A stretch of 64,000 nt of DNA. Source: Macrosoma leucophasiata. Its lineage: Eukaryota > Arthropoda > Insecta > Lepidoptera > Hedylidae. How positions within the stretch are numbered: position 1 is the stretch's first letter; the number at the start of each line of letters is the position of its first letter. A model generated the notes under the pieces. The model searched no databases. It was given only the letters and a program-made list of their open reading frames with translations, and was not told where the DNA came from. Below, piece by piece: positions 55,201 to 60,351 of the stretch. The stretch covers positions 11,570,001 to 11,634,000 of the forward strand of contig JAWQUS010000019.1 in NCBI GenBank assembly GCA_036365455.1, read 5' to 3'. The position numbers and the translations under genes were made by a program.

Positions 55201-57498
55201 TTGGCTAGGATTCTGATGCACCTTTTATTCTGATGCATCAGTATGGAAACTACGTACAAAACGTTGAAATGGGGTAATCACCCAAACATGCGCATCAACG
55301 AAGCCCCTAAGCAGTTCTCGCGGTGCTGCAGCTCCGAGTTTCTCGCTACTCGAGCGTCGTTGCGAATGTTTGTGTGAGTGTGCCGTTTTGAACGTTTTGT
55401 ACGTAGTTTCCATACTATTCATATTTGTATTGTATGGCTGACCGGGCCGCTCCGGTTGCCCTAATTAGGGCCCTAACTCCCTAAATGTTATTACACTACC
55501 CTGACCCTTGCTATCGGACCCTGAATACACTGAAAATCTAGCATCAATAAAAAAACATTTTACATTGTTTGCCACTTTTTAGAATAATAAACCTCTGAAT
55601 TATAAATGTGATTGCAGCTTTACCATATCCTGAATCACCTAGTTACCGACATCGAGCATGTTAGGGCGTATTATTGGTAAAGTTTGTTGATATTAGACAT
55701 TAATAAGGCCATCGGAATTCAAATTCAGTACGGATCATGGAGTTTATGTATACAGCTAGATGTGTCTACATTGAGATTGTGGCAGGGAATATATAGCAGG
55801 CAAATTACATTGTGACATGTGTAATTAATGCCGGAAGCAACATAATACGAGATGGGATTCATAAAAAACATTTGTAGATTTTTTCTTATTTCTACTTGGA
55901 TGTGTCCACTCCAACCGAAAGACGTTCAATACTGGACAAAACCTTCCCCAAAATCGCCCACAACAGTGTTGTGCGTCATCAGGGGAGAATATGCCATAAT
56001 CAATATGCTTGGTAGGCGGGTTGGCGAAAGCAGTGGCGCTAGTTTTATTGCGGGACGCTGCTGCCCATCCCGCGTTTTTTTTTTGTTGTAAGTTTTTGTC
56101 AAGTACCAGTACGTACCAGTTAAGATGCACGGGGTACATCAAAACCTCGGCTTCGGAGTGTTGGAGAGGGGGGTGTATATACTTTCTTTAGAAGGAGGAA
56201 GAGATTAGACCAGAATAAGCGCAGGACGTGGCGCTCTACAGTTTCTGCCTAACTAGTAAGGGACTTTGCGTGAAGATATAAACATTTCAGCAGATTTATG
56301 CAAGATACATTTATTTATGCAATATGTGCAAGTGCACAATGCGGTGTTTGTGGTGGGTACAAACCTGCGGGTGAACGAAACGACAGCGATAAATTTTGGC
56401 AGATACTGTGCCATCAGAAAAATGTTGTCCGTTGACATACCTAGCCTGTATAATTATAACATTTCCACTTACCATATAACATCAGTGAGCGCTGAAGGAT
56501 TGCTCTCGTATTCACTCTTCAGCAGTATCTTAGCGCCTTCAGTCACGGTGATATTGGGCGGACCCACATGTACTAGAGGTGGATCTGAAAACAAAAACAT
56601 CAACGTTTTAGTTGACCTGATGAGTAATGGAAACCATACTCGGAGTTTCTCTGCGAGATCGAATCAGAAATGAGGAGATCCGCACTAGAACTAAAGTTAC
56701 CGACATAGCCCATCGAATAGCGAGACTCAAGTGGCAGTGGAGTACATGGCTTGAAGAACTGACGGCCGTTGGGGCAAAACAGTTCTGGAGTGGCGACCGC
56801 GTATCGGAAGACGAATCGTAGGCAGCCCTCCCCCACAAGATGGACCGACGACCTGGTGAAGGTTAGTCGCTGGATGAGGGCGGCCTATGACCGTTCGTTG
56901 TGGCAATCGTTGGGGAGGCCTTTGTTAAGCAGTGGACGTCTTTTGGCTGAAATGATGATGATGATGATGAGTAATAGGTATTTTCAAAGTAAAAGATCTT
57001 CTAATGACCTGCAGAAGTGGCACCTTCGTTGAGATTATTTTGGGCCTTCGGTGGTATAAAGTACGGCGAAATCGTATTGATACAAAGATTGGCCTCTCAC
57101 GCAATGCTTCCTAGCTGCCAGTCATGATACTAGCCCATAAAGGACACAATACCCGATGCTTTACATCGGCAAAGCGAAGAAGATGCAAGAAAGCAAGTGG
57201 GGTTTGGCGTGGTCTGCTCGCCACTTGCTACTGTGGTGAGGTGGCTGGAGAAGGAATGTACGGGTGCCGTCAGCCTGCACCCTGTTCTCACTCAGTAACG
57301 GTGAAGGGTGTTTGAACTATATTGACGCTTCCGCGTATAATACTTACACCAAACTTCTAACTCCCTGGTAGCGTGTATTGGATGGTCTTTGGTCTTAACC
57401 ATAACTTCGTTGACTGACTTGCAGATGAATTTGCGGCCATTTTCAAACCGCGTCGCTTCAAACGTGAGGTTAGAGGTCGTTTCAAATGTCTTGTCGTT
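28097..57498 (-). CDS. Multi-Ig-domain type I transmembrane adhesion receptor (about 22 exons; N-terminus not found)
   Basis: Reading from high to low coordinates, 21 exons from 57498 to a stop at 31320 join in one frame into about 1648 residues; an alternative last exon is at 28097-28264. Visible order: C-terminal half of one Ig domain, six whole Ig-like domains (each with its W and most with the C..C pair and a Y.C box), one transmembrane helix (exon 39515-39649), then about 800 residues of Ser/Asn/Pro/Lys-rich cytoplasmic tail. There is no FN3 domain before the membrane; the last domain is an Ig ending in AANN-like CFANNSVG. Candidates are the eight-Ig Neuromusculin group of Drosophila (7 visible + 1 missing would give 8) or another nephrin/Sidestep-like insect IgSF protein; I cannot decide without a search. 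Expected role: homo- or heterophilic adhesion or recognition at the plasma membrane, with signalling through tyrosine motifs. The gene is transcribed towards the helicase gene. Confidence 0.85.
29152..30856. mobile_element. MITE with AAAGGAGATGTTGCAA ends, copy 2, split by the tRNA-like array
   Basis: Same ends as copy 1. Removing the 1217-bp array and one 12-bp duplication leaves 476 bp, close to copy 1 (473 bp). Confidence 0.8.
29563..30779. mobile_element. tRNA-like repeat array: three exact 305-bp tandem units plus an inverted unit, 12-bp TSD
   Basis: Units begin at the CGCATTAACACATGCTTGTG mark at 29576, 29881, 30186 and 30491, exactly 305 bp apart and with no difference that I can see. 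The fourth breaks at about 30554 and an inverted unit follows to 30779. ATATTGATTTTG flanks the whole on both sides (29551-29562, 30780-30791). Each unit has a tRNA-like block with A and B boxes followed by TTTTT. It is nested in a MITE (29152-30856). Confidence 0.9.
31281..31286 (-). terminator. Poly(A) signal AATAAA behind the EIDV stop
   Basis: AATAAA on the - strand, 35 nt past the TAA at 31320. It would allow cleavage in the intron and a transcript ending in the EIDV exon. Confidence 0.4.
31320..32054 (-). CDS. IgSF receptor exon: cytoplasmic tail part 5 with stop (ends EIDV)
   Basis: Acceptor TTTTCATTTTCAG. Open from NTNILQQQYLQKRNHF to DYATLKFNEIDV and TAA at 31320-31322. It holds VYADL and DYATL motifs, and the last residues could bind a PDZ domain. 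A good donor (GTGAGTG) begins four bases after the stop (31317), and an AATAAA lies 35 nt beyond it (31281-31286), so both a terminal-exon and an internal-exon use are possible. Confidence 0.85.
   Translation of the reverse strand, partial: NTNILQQQYLQKRNHFTNLSSKGKNKKNFQIPLQKHHSFCYFQPIRVDKRIPVDQERSYNNTIGPLIYQGADAQYYTKTLNRTREKNSQKLNRLKKSESLREKLSCVGVYDNYQKPDYPEPEYNDSERKSYLQLLKGNYISNSTRNLGPEHNYSSNFNTIGPKDERHKHKKLVYADLALGNHNLKFKNTVNSNRHLYDTYTIGNDSTNKETNSSLKNNLSSSQRKGSQQQRSDYATLKFNEIDV
32154..33383 (-). CDS. IgSF receptor exon: long cytoplasmic tail part 4 (410 codons)
   Basis: Acceptor GCATGCGTTAG, donor GTATAA, phase 0/0. One open frame of 1230 nt from PVQAIQPRIIDTNRN to TIDNDNAQ. It is low in hydrophobic residues and rich in Pro, Ser, Thr and Asn, with proline motifs (RPVPAPRTK, a PxxPxR SH3-type site) and VYVNL. 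It probably forms a disordered signalling tail. Confidence 0.88.
34469..34517. repeat. Perfect 23-bp palindrome with 3-nt loop
   Basis: TTTCAATCACTCGTTCTACA... (34469-34491), loop TTC, exact complement at 34495-34517. The end part is repeated directly at 34523-34541 (ATTAGAATAATGTAGAACGA). In a tail-region intron. Confidence 0.7.
34766..34875 (-). CDS. IgSF receptor exon: cytoplasmic tail part 3 (YENL)
   Basis: Acceptor TTTATGTTACAG, donor GTAAAA. It encodes SPPTNGVDNAANGNLGADN, PGLYENLPFHGLQQPPNK. Contains a YENL motif, a possible SH2 docking site. Confidence 0.8.
35373..35462 (-). CDS. IgSF receptor exon: cytoplasmic tail part 2
   Basis: Acceptor GCATGTTTTAG, donor GTAAGTTTTC. It encodes VSFKRPDRMAVTEAKVEPRN, TRKRKKPGD; a basic segment. 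Evidence is splice-site quality, phase on both sides, and an open frame over its length. Confidence 0.72.
35735..35965 (-). mobile_element. 280-bp retroposon, old diverged copy
   Basis: Recognisable as CTAACAAGCATACAG, GTAGATGCGTTGGCAACTC, GGGGCCATACTACTATTAAG, TGTCTACGCC...CACTGGATCC. Much more diverged than the others; the only copy in the tail-exon region. Confidence 0.55.
36230..36903 (-). CDS. IgSF receptor exon: cytoplasmic tail part 1
   Basis: Acceptor TTCTTGTCTAG. It encodes about 225 residues starting PDGSCLNEVSIAQSIISQAL and ending SETPNVIVTEG. It is Ser/Asn/Lys-rich with basic patches (KKNKQRRHTQN, RKSEDSDDDS), probably disordered. The donor GTAGTT is weak and was chosen because it gives the right phase to the 35.4 kb exon. 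If it is not used, the frame stops at 36201-36203, eight codons further on. Confidence 0.8.
37000..38880. other. Intron between tail exons; nothing recognised
   Basis: AT-rich, no SINE or LINE that I recognise. The GC-richer segment 38290-38480 (GACCTTAAGAGTGACCTTG, GGTGACCTTGACGGAGG) looks like local duplication of a GTGACCTTG word, without a known identity. Confidence 0.35.
38893..38926 (-). CDS. IgSF receptor 34-nt microexon (NNPVELEERE)
   Basis: Acceptor ACACACTAATAG, donor GTAAGTTG. It encodes YNNPVELEERE and two bases of the next codon. It is needed to connect the transmembrane exon (one base over) with the 36.2-36.9 kb exon (one base in); without it the frame is lost. The acidic juxtamembrane segment after the basic stop-transfer run is sensible. 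Confidence 0.8.
39515..39649 (-). CDS. IgSF receptor exon: transmembrane helix
   Basis: Acceptor TTTGTTTGTAG, donor GTAAGTTG. It encodes NKVWWRDQQK, then a hydrophobic stretch of about 25 residues (LMLIGGIALAILVITVILC and onward), then CRRMRAKSK as the stop-transfer sequence. The basic cluster on the C-terminal side gives a type I (N-out) orientation. Confidence 0.93.
40343..40630 (-). mobile_element. 280-bp retroposon copy
   Basis: Full length, TTTTTTATGTAATGGAAGTG to GGAGCTCTACCACAAG. Confidence 0.8.
40779..40956 (-). CDS. IgSF receptor exon: rest of membrane-proximal Ig domain
   Basis: Acceptor GTATTTACAG, donor GTGAGT. It encodes VSFSWKLKNDNDSLTDEKIW, then QSFLRLSTSVDVYRTYLCFA, NNSVGMSRACERDVMG. 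It has Y.C and an additional cysteine (RAC) that could pair with the PEC of the preceding exon. Confidence 0.9.
41030..41295 (-). mobile_element. tRNA-headed SINE (TGCCTCAGTAGC family), diverged copy
   Basis: Recognisable TGGCCCATGTAACAAGTGGC, GGGAATCGAACCCAGG; shorter and with many substitutions. Confidence 0.65.
41326..41408 (-). CDS. IgSF receptor exon: A/B strands of membrane-proximal Ig domain
   Basis: Acceptor TTTGTTCCAG, donor GTAATC. It encodes FIPECGIKQIEMNGDQVLVC, then TAHANPTE. The domain has C in both the linker (PEC) and the B strand. Confidence 0.87.
41870..42140 (-). repeat. Repeat shared, inverted, with 46855-47045
   Basis: Both hold the block CAAAATACCAACCGTCGCCC, a CACGTACA-type stretch, TCTACACGCGCACCTGTG-like text and ACACTCCGC. 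The order and orientation are mirrored. Confidence 0.55.
42970..43175 (-). CDS. IgSF receptor exon: C-to-G strands of that Ig domain
   Basis: Acceptor TTTCCTTCCAG, donor GTGAGTACC. It encodes GFPMPSYSWRREHPSKNRAK, then LVLSSSNTLLLGPAARKDAG, NYVCEAYNRHGSVNTTVLL. This is the typical I-set/C2 pattern G.P.P...W ... L.I.....DAG.Y.C.A.N..G. Confidence 0.93.
43225..43385 (+). repeat. Repeat shared with 2485-2585
   Basis: Common text TGTTTTGCATCGG, AAACGCTATGGCTACT, CCGGTGGCC, GTTGCTCTATG; the 43 kb copy goes on to GACGTTTCGGTCGCTTTTC, found inverted at 60535-60560. Confidence 0.55.
43420..43650 (-). mobile_element. LINE 3'-end fragment (same family)
   Basis: Reverse complement carries GTTCTGTCTGATGGTGAAG, GGAATCGGCGCGCATGTATG and the CTACCCCGTTAGGGACC tail, matching 63530-63680. 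Inside an Ig-gene intron. Confidence 0.75.
43947..44031 (-). CDS. IgSF receptor exon: A/B strands of next Ig domain
   Basis: Acceptor TTTTTCACAG, donor GTAAGT. It encodes YEPENITVIPQVVPVIENE, then IPAKVVCSAK. The B-strand cysteine is at VVCSA. It ends after two bases of a lysine codon. Confidence 0.88.
44310..44918. mobile_element. MITE with AAAGGAGATGTTGCAA ends, copy 3 (inverted, longer)
   Basis: Same ends in the opposite direction. About 130 bp longer than copy 1 because of an AT-rich internal stretch around 44590-44750. Confidence 0.75.
45030..45315 (-). mobile_element. 280-bp retroposon copy
   Basis: Full length, ATATATAATGGAAGTGGC to GAGCTCTACCACCAG. Confidence 0.8.
45555..45838 (+). 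mobile_element. 280-bp retroposon copy, opposite direction
   Basis: TACTGGTGGTAGAGCTCTGG to CTTGTTTGCCACTTCG, followed by another repeat family. Confidence 0.78.
45857..46045 (+). repeat. Interspersed repeat (same family), copy 2
   Basis: GACAATCAAACGGGCCACCT, GAACATTTGCAACACCAGG, TTGAAGATTGTAGCACC, GTTCGTTCCACAACTTACGC. Confidence 0.65.
46082..46212 (-). mobile_element. LINE 3'-end fragment (same family)
   Basis: Matches 63565-63690 in reverse complement (GATGAAGGTAGATGAGGCAC, GCCTACCCCGTTAGAGACC). 5' truncated. Confidence 0.75.
46222..46612 (+). mobile_element. 280-bp retroposon copy plus a 3' partial copy reaching a splice donor
   Basis: Full copy 46222-46497, then a second 3' part (46498-46612) whose A tail (46606-46612) touches GACTCAC, the donor of the exon at 46620. 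Confidence 0.82.
46620..46749 (-). CDS. IgSF receptor exon: F/G strands of that Ig domain, very GC-rich
   Basis: Acceptor CTCGTATAG, donor GTGAGTC. It encodes HWNMSAWSGGVLSRAADTAR, YTCRSSRNAAGPPVNSTTKF. The exon is far richer in G+C than its neighbours. A retroposon ends only seven bases from the donor. Confidence 0.88.
46855..47045 (+). repeat. Second copy of the 41870-42140 repeat
   Basis: CACCGCGGACACTCCGCTAA, ACGCTTAATCTGGTTTCTAT, CCAACCGTCGCCCATAAGAG. It is flanked on both sides by 5S-SINE pieces. Confidence 0.55.
47050..47200 (-). mobile_element. 5S-SINE 3' half
   Basis: Carries the GGAGTAAGCTGCAGGCCT region and GGAGGCCTTATGGGCGG in reverse complement. A second small piece of the 3' end is at 46785-46850. 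Confidence 0.65.
47373..47725 (+). mobile_element. 5S rRNA-derived SINE, copy 5
   Basis: AATCGCGCATGGCTTCGCGG start, 5S-like block with GTTAAGCATCACGGGCGCG and TGTGATGGGTGATCGC, end GAGACGTATAATGGGTTGCC. It ends 28 bp from the donor of the exon at 47754. Confidence 0.82.
47754..47921 (-). CDS. IgSF receptor exon: Ig domain core (NISLSCTVEC...W)
   Basis: Acceptor TTTCAG, donor GTACGT, 56 codons in phase 0/0. It encodes NISLSCTVECAPLCSVQWLK, DGQVIDPEKTDRYFVVERK and a stretch to TESTL. It has two extra cysteines (VEC, PLC) between the B-strand cysteine and the tryptophan, which suggests a local extra disulfide. Confidence 0.9.
47995..48390. other. Ig-gene intron segment; nothing recognised
   Basis: AT-rich, no frame or repeat detected. 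Confidence 0.35.
48396..48454 (-). CDS. IgSF receptor exon: short inter-Ig linker (59 nt)
   Basis: Acceptor CTTGTTACAG, donor GTAAGAT. It encodes APPSFKYAMNHYSGALYKSQ, the A strand of the next Ig domain. Its identity rests on clean splice sites, correct phase (1 in, 0 out) and the APPSF linker. Confidence 0.82.
49215..49372 (-). CDS. IgSF receptor exon: second half of that Ig domain (FRWYRGG)
   Basis: Acceptor CTTGTTGCAG, donor GTGAGG. It encodes FRWYRGGRVVSDIVSQNW, then TIDPVTLDHRTNFSCHGINS, GGNGEAAFVNIDVL. The F-strand Y.C is replaced by F-S-C, still with the cysteine. Confidence 0.9.
49581..50011. mobile_element. tRNA-like repeat: small inverted end plus 1.3 units, 12-bp TSD
   Basis: A 45-bp - strand end (49581-49626) joined to a + strand stretch of one partial and one full unit. 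AGTCTTCTTTTT flanks both sides (49569-49580, 50012-50023). Same outer ends as the array at 29563-30779. Confidence 0.88.
50540..50757 (-). mobile_element. tRNA-headed SINE (CCGGTTAATCCAGCGG family), copy 3
   Basis: ACGCTTACACTCACAGTCCC at the left and GCGGGGATCGAACCCGCGAC at the right in + strand. It abuts the donor of the exon at 50766 (a few bases away). Confidence 0.8.
50766..50874 (-). CDS. IgSF receptor exon: first half of Ig domain (SLVLSCSI)
   Basis: Acceptor CTTAATTTCAG, donor GTATTA. It encodes YPPGPAKLTYSPWRVVKG, then KSLVLSCSIQEKGRPEAHR. The donor GTATTA is weak, but the phase (AG|A) joins it cleanly to the next exon's FRWYRGG. Confidence 0.88.
51355..51495 (-). CDS. IgSF receptor exon: F/G strands of the same Ig domain
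   Basis: Acceptor TGGTTTCCAG, donor GTAAGTTG. It encodes ETLCNEVDPSMLLLQDTT, then KSFHGNYSCKGKNFAGWG and ESQNTELVVN. The Y.C box is present. The completed codon starts the next YPPGPA linker. Confidence 0.9.
51572..51925 (+). mobile_element. 5S rRNA-derived SINE, copy 6 (5S part shortened)
   Basis: Start AAGCGCGCATGGCCCCGCGG, then a deletion into the 5S block (ATACGGGTGCGGTCGG), end AGCAGCGGGATGTGTCAAG. Confidence 0.78.
52036..52181. mobile_element. MITE with CCCCCTTATTCATAAACG ends, copy 2
   Basis: 146 bp, same ends and core (GTGTTGCTAATCTCTCCTTT), TA on both sides (52034-52035, 52182-52183). 50 bp from the exon at 52232. Confidence 0.82.
52232..52408 (-). CDS. IgSF receptor exon: Ig domain with VTLTCEV..W strand
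   Basis: Acceptor GTTTTTTAG, donor GTAAGA. It encodes YKPQVRLTMSSPSPILET, then NVTLTCEVMSGNPAVLDEVI, WYLDGEILKHLPECNGTD. It has canonical B-strand C and C-strand W, plus an additional cysteine in LPEC that may pair with TLC on the next exon. Confidence 0.9.
52570..53125 (+). pseudogene. Jockey-like LINE 3' end (ORF2 C-terminus and 3' UTR)
   Basis: A frame ending LDDYLKDRDAWTNAGLAPQD and a stop at about 52698, then a 3' UTR of about 400 nt ending GAGTTTGAGTTTGAGTTTG. Its reverse complement recurs at 18220-18935 and in part at 16990-17340. Confidence 0.72.
53150..53345 (+). repeat. Interspersed repeat (same family), copy 3
   Basis: GACAGACAAGCAGACGGGCC to GGTTCGTTCCACAATTCGC; it ends about 28 bp from the donor of the exon at 53374. 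Confidence 0.65.
53374..53555 (-). CDS. IgSF receptor exon: second half of that Ig domain
   Basis: Acceptor ending TTTTAAG, donor GTGAGT. It encodes YRNGKQVNVNDTSHYQGG, then SLIILDARGEDMGNYTCLLA and NAVGNGTTEEMIDVNVL. The D.G.Y.C F-strand box is clear. Predicted N-glycosylation sequons are NDT, NYT and NGT. A MITE-like repeat lies just downstream in the intron (53150-53345). Confidence 0.9.
54150..54502 (+). pseudogene. Possible LINE-like coding remnant
   Basis: A + strand frame with NDTKSPSRNFLKRTPYKVSH, FVHGWNVLPYYVFNFYKRI. 'WN.LP..V' resembles the end of LINE reverse transcriptases. Weak; no other domain visible. Confidence 0.35.
54715..55239 (-). pseudogene. LINE reverse-transcriptase C-terminus fragment
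   Basis: Open on the - strand to 54843: KRCIRILANINKLDSCKLYF, YKILTVISLFILESCKLVKK, LRQRHKLVLPKTTLSLVGSG, KLYNALPNHIRLIENYKKI. This is the 'R..R......P........G...YN.LP..I' ending typical of CR1-like LINEs. The upstream end coincides with the left edge of a MITE (55240). Confidence 0.7.
55240..55416. mobile_element. MITE with perfect 26-bp inverted ends
   Basis: AGTATGGAAACTACGTACAA... at the left is repeated exactly, inverted, at the right for 26 bp. TA at both edges (TA|TGGAAAC) fits a Tc1/mariner-type insertion. Total 177 bp. It caps a LINE fragment (54715-55239). Confidence 0.82.
56473..56584 (-). CDS. IgSF receptor exon: first half of next Ig domain
   Basis: Acceptor TTTTGTTTTCAG, donor GTAAGTGG. 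It encodes YPPLVHVGPPNITVTEGAKI, then LLKSEYESNPSALTDVIW. The position where an Ig B-strand cysteine is expected (LLKSEY) has Ser. The following exon completes the tryptophan codon. Confidence 0.85.
56620..56975 (+). pseudogene. RTE-like LINE 3' end, second copy (frameshifted)
   Basis: Same protein end as at 7834-8280 (VSLRDRIRNEEIRTRTKVTD, RWTDDLVKV), with frameshifts, ending in the GATGATGAT tail at about 56952-56972. It lies within an intron of the Ig gene, against the gene's strand. Confidence 0.8.
57348..57498 (-). CDS. IgSF receptor exon: C-terminal half of an Ig domain (probably Ig2)
   Basis: Acceptor TTTTTTTCACAG, donor GTAAGTA, phase 0 in and 1 out. It encodes NDKTFETTSNLTFEATRFEN, then GRKFICKSVNEV and RELEVW. 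The F.C in GRKFICKS plus the RELEV(W)YPP end resemble the second Ig of nephrin/Sidestep-like proteins, where 'Y.PP' opens the next domain. The first cysteine and tryptophan of the domain must be on an upstream exon. Confidence 0.85.
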
Positions 57499-57546
57499 CT
57501 GTGAAAAAAAAAACCTAGTGTTATTAATTCTTTGACCTTGGAGAGA

Positions 57547-57862
57547 GCAGAAGCGCGCATGGCCTCACGGCTGATGTAGATCGCAAGGGCACTTTAAGCT
57601 GTCGGTCCCGGTTGCTATCGATAGACAGTAGTCGTTAAACCTTGTCGGAGGCCTCAAAGGCGATTTGAAAACATCCGACAGCGGGATGGCCACTAATCCG
57701 TATCTCCACCAACCCGCAATGGAGCTGCGTGGTGGAGTAAAGCCTCCAGGCCTCCCTTTAAGCCCCTTCTTAAAGGGAGGCCTGGAGCTTACTCCACCAC
57801 GCTGCTCCAGAGACCCGTGCCCAGCAGTGGGACGTATCAAGGGTTGCCATTATTATTATAAT
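57547..57862 (+). mobile_element. 5S rRNA-derived SINE, copy 7 (5S block deleted, internal fold-back)
   Basis: Head AAGCGCGCATGGCCTCACGG jumps to GGGCACTTTAAGCTGTCGG; the 5S box region is lost. The body contains an inverted duplication at 57722-57812 around CCCCTTCTT. Confidence 0.75.
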
Positions 57863-58193
57863 GTAAGCAGTTTGCTTATTTGCTTCTTTTAACATTAAAA
57901 TACCAAAAATTGGTTGGAAAATATACGCCGCTATTGTAACAACCGTAACAACTTAAATTACTACAATTATTTAGAATTAAAGACGACGCCGCGCCGCGGC
58001 AAGGTAAAGGTCTTACTTATTAATTGTTACAATCCAAAATTCGAAGGTCTACGGTACAGTCAAAAGAAAAAATAAATAAATTTAAACAAAAGGAAAAAAA
58101 ATCTGGCCTCGGCGAATTGGATTCGGTAGTTTAGTGGTAGAGCGGCTGGAGTGGTTATCCTGGAGACACAGGTTCAATTCATATATGAAGTCA

Positions 58194-58400
58194 ATTTTTC
58201 CTGCTCATTTATGCTTTTTGCACCTTACCAATATGACGTTTGTCCAACATTTTGATCAAGTTTTGACCAAAACCGAACTATCAGTGCTTACGTAGACAGT
58301 GTGCAGCTGAGATAACACTCTACGAAGTCGAAACTAGCCGATTGTCACTTTCATAGGCTCCATGTGCAATATTTCTTGATGAGCACTAAAGTAGCGACCC
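58194..58400 (-). repeat. Repeat shared, inverted, with 61845-62020
   Basis: Complement has GAGCCTATGAAAGTGACAAT, TTTCGACTTCGTAGAGTG, CACACTGTCTACGTAAGCAC; the + strand at 61855-61990 has the same with about three quarters identity by eye. Confidence 0.55.
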
Positions 58401-58732
58401 GCCCCGGCTTCGCCCGCGCTGCTCCGCTCCTATTAGTCATAGCGTGATGATATATAGCCTATTATGGCCTTCATCGATAAATGGTCCATCTAACATTGAC
58501 AGAACTTTTCAAATCAGACCAGTAGTTCCTGAGATTAGCGCGTTCAAGCAAACAAATAAACAAACTCAACAGCTTTATACGAGTGTATTAAATTTAGTAT
58601 AGATTACTGTCGCTTTTCGTTTCATCGACTTTCAAATCACAACGAAAATTTAAAAGTTTTCTCTTATAAAAAACCCAGCACATATTAATTTCAATGTAAA
58701 ACGTCGTGATTCTAAGCTTTATATAAAATATA

Positions 58733-58992
58733 CTGGTGGTAGAGCTCCAGTTACGGAGCTCGCGGGCGTAGGCACCACCGCATTGCCTAATTTACTTGCC
58801 GCTAAATGGTAGTGTTCAGCACTATCGTGTTCCGGTCAGGTGGTAATGTACGGCCCTGTAATTTCCGGCACAGGAGGTGCAGATGCGTGCATTTTGACCT
58901 TGGTCTTCATGTGGGTGTCGATAGGCTGCAGTCAGCACTTAACATCAGTGTGAACTGTATGTTTGTTTGCCACGTCCATTACATAAAAAAAA
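58733..58992 (+). mobile_element. 280-bp retroposon copy
   Basis: ACTGGTGGTAGAGCTCCAGT to CCATTACATAAAAAAAAT; a small deletion in the CAGAGG...CTCAGG part. Confidence 0.8.
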
Positions 58993-59225
58993 TACTAGCT
59001 GTTGCCCGCGCCTCCGCCCGCGTGTACGTCGCTTTTCGCGTAATCTGTGGAAACTCATCAAATCATCCCATGGCATCCCAAAGGATTTTTTTTTGGGGAT
59101 ATAAACTAGCCTATGTTTTAATCCAAGTTATCCCTATTTGTGTGCCAAATTTTATGAAAATCGGTTCAGCAGTTTTTGCGTGAACGAGTAAGAAACAATC
59201 GAACAAAGTTTTGCATTTATAGTAT
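58990..59225 (+). repeat. Lepidopteran-style degenerate repeat (GCCCGCG ... CGGTTCAGCAG)
   Basis: ACTAGCTGTTGCCCGCGCCT, ACTAGCCTATGTTTTAATCC, AAAATCGGTTCAGCAGTTTT. A common interspersed repeat type; a cousin lies at 58390-58610. Confidence 0.55.
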
Positions 59226-59411
59226 TTCAATTTTCATATTTTCGCCGTTGACTGTATATTGGAAGAAACAAAAGTTCCGAGTTTCATATTCTATAAGGCA
59301 ATTGAATTATAATTACTTGTCTAAGTTTTACTTCAGCTTCAATATTGTTTGAAAGACATTCGTGACAGGTTCAATTATTAAGTTTTTATGAGTCCAAAAC
59401 AAGGAAGCGAT

Positions 59412-59702
59412 TTTTTTTTTTATGTAATTGAAGTGGCAAACAAGCATGCAGTTCACATTGATGTTAAATGATGTCTGCAGCCTATAGACACCCACACAAA
59501 GACCGAGGTCAAAATCCAGATGCGTTACCACTCCTGAGGCCTAAGGTGTTATGCCTCTGTGCCGGAAATTACAAGGCCATACATTACCACCTGACCGGAA
59601 CACGGTAGTGCTGAACACTAGCATTTAGCGACAAGTTTATTAGGTAATGCGGTGGTGCCTACGCCCGCGAGCTCCGTCACTGGAACTCTACCACCAGTAA
59701 AA
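59412..59702 (-). mobile_element. 280-bp retroposon copy
   Basis: T run, TATGTAATTGAAGTGGC to GGAACTCTACCACCAG. Confidence 0.8.
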
Positions 59703-59823
59703 AACTTTGGAACCACTACAGCTTATACGTATTATAAAACAATGAGCCTCGCCGCGTCTGTCTGTCGATGTGTTCATGATAAACTCAAAGTATTCTGTAC
59801 GGATTCTCACGTGGTTTTCACTT

Positions 59824-60068
59824 ACTGGTATTAGAGCTCCAGTGACGAAGCTCGTGGACGTAGGCACCACCGCATTACCTTATATACGTACTTGCCGCTA
59901 AATGGTAGTGTTCAGCACTATCGTGTTAAACACTACCATTTAGGTAGGGTCAGGTGGTAATGTACGGCCCTGTAATTTCCGGCATAGAGGCATAACACTA
60001 TAGGCGGCGGTCATCACTCAACATCAATGTTAACTGCATGCTTGTTTACCAATACCAAAACATAAAAA
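59824..60068 (+). mobile_element. 280-bp retroposon, rearranged copy
   Basis: Starts ACTGGTATTAGAGCTCC; contains a small inverted duplication at 59906-59942 (GGTAGTGTTCAGCAC / GTTAAACACTACCATT), then an A-tailed 3' end. Confidence 0.7.
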
Positions 60069-60351
60069 AATGCCCTAAAAAAATTAAAACAAAAAATGTA
60101 AAGTGTCATTCAACTTAGACAGAACTTAAACGACATCATAATTCTAAATCAATATTCACCATAATCCGTGGGAAGTTGTCCCAGCGGTGGGATAATTCTG
60201 AATAGAACAATAAGCTTAGAGTTGTAGCTATGAAATTCTAATTCTTATCACCCCGGGGCCTTTCAACAATCTCCAACTGTCAGAGTGTCTTTGTGAGGAG
60301 TTCAGACGCGGAGTTAAAGTTATTAGAAGTGGTATTTCTTGCTAGGTCAAG

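Noticed and set aside
55825..56142. 105-codon - strand frame
   Set aside because: No family features; part of it (CAACAGTGTTGTGCGTC) is a repeat also found at 61505-61525.
57357..57560. 67-codon frame RASALSKVKELITLG...
   Set aside because: Wrong frame across the Ig exon at 57348-57498; the correct frame has the Ig-like CKS and RELEVW features.
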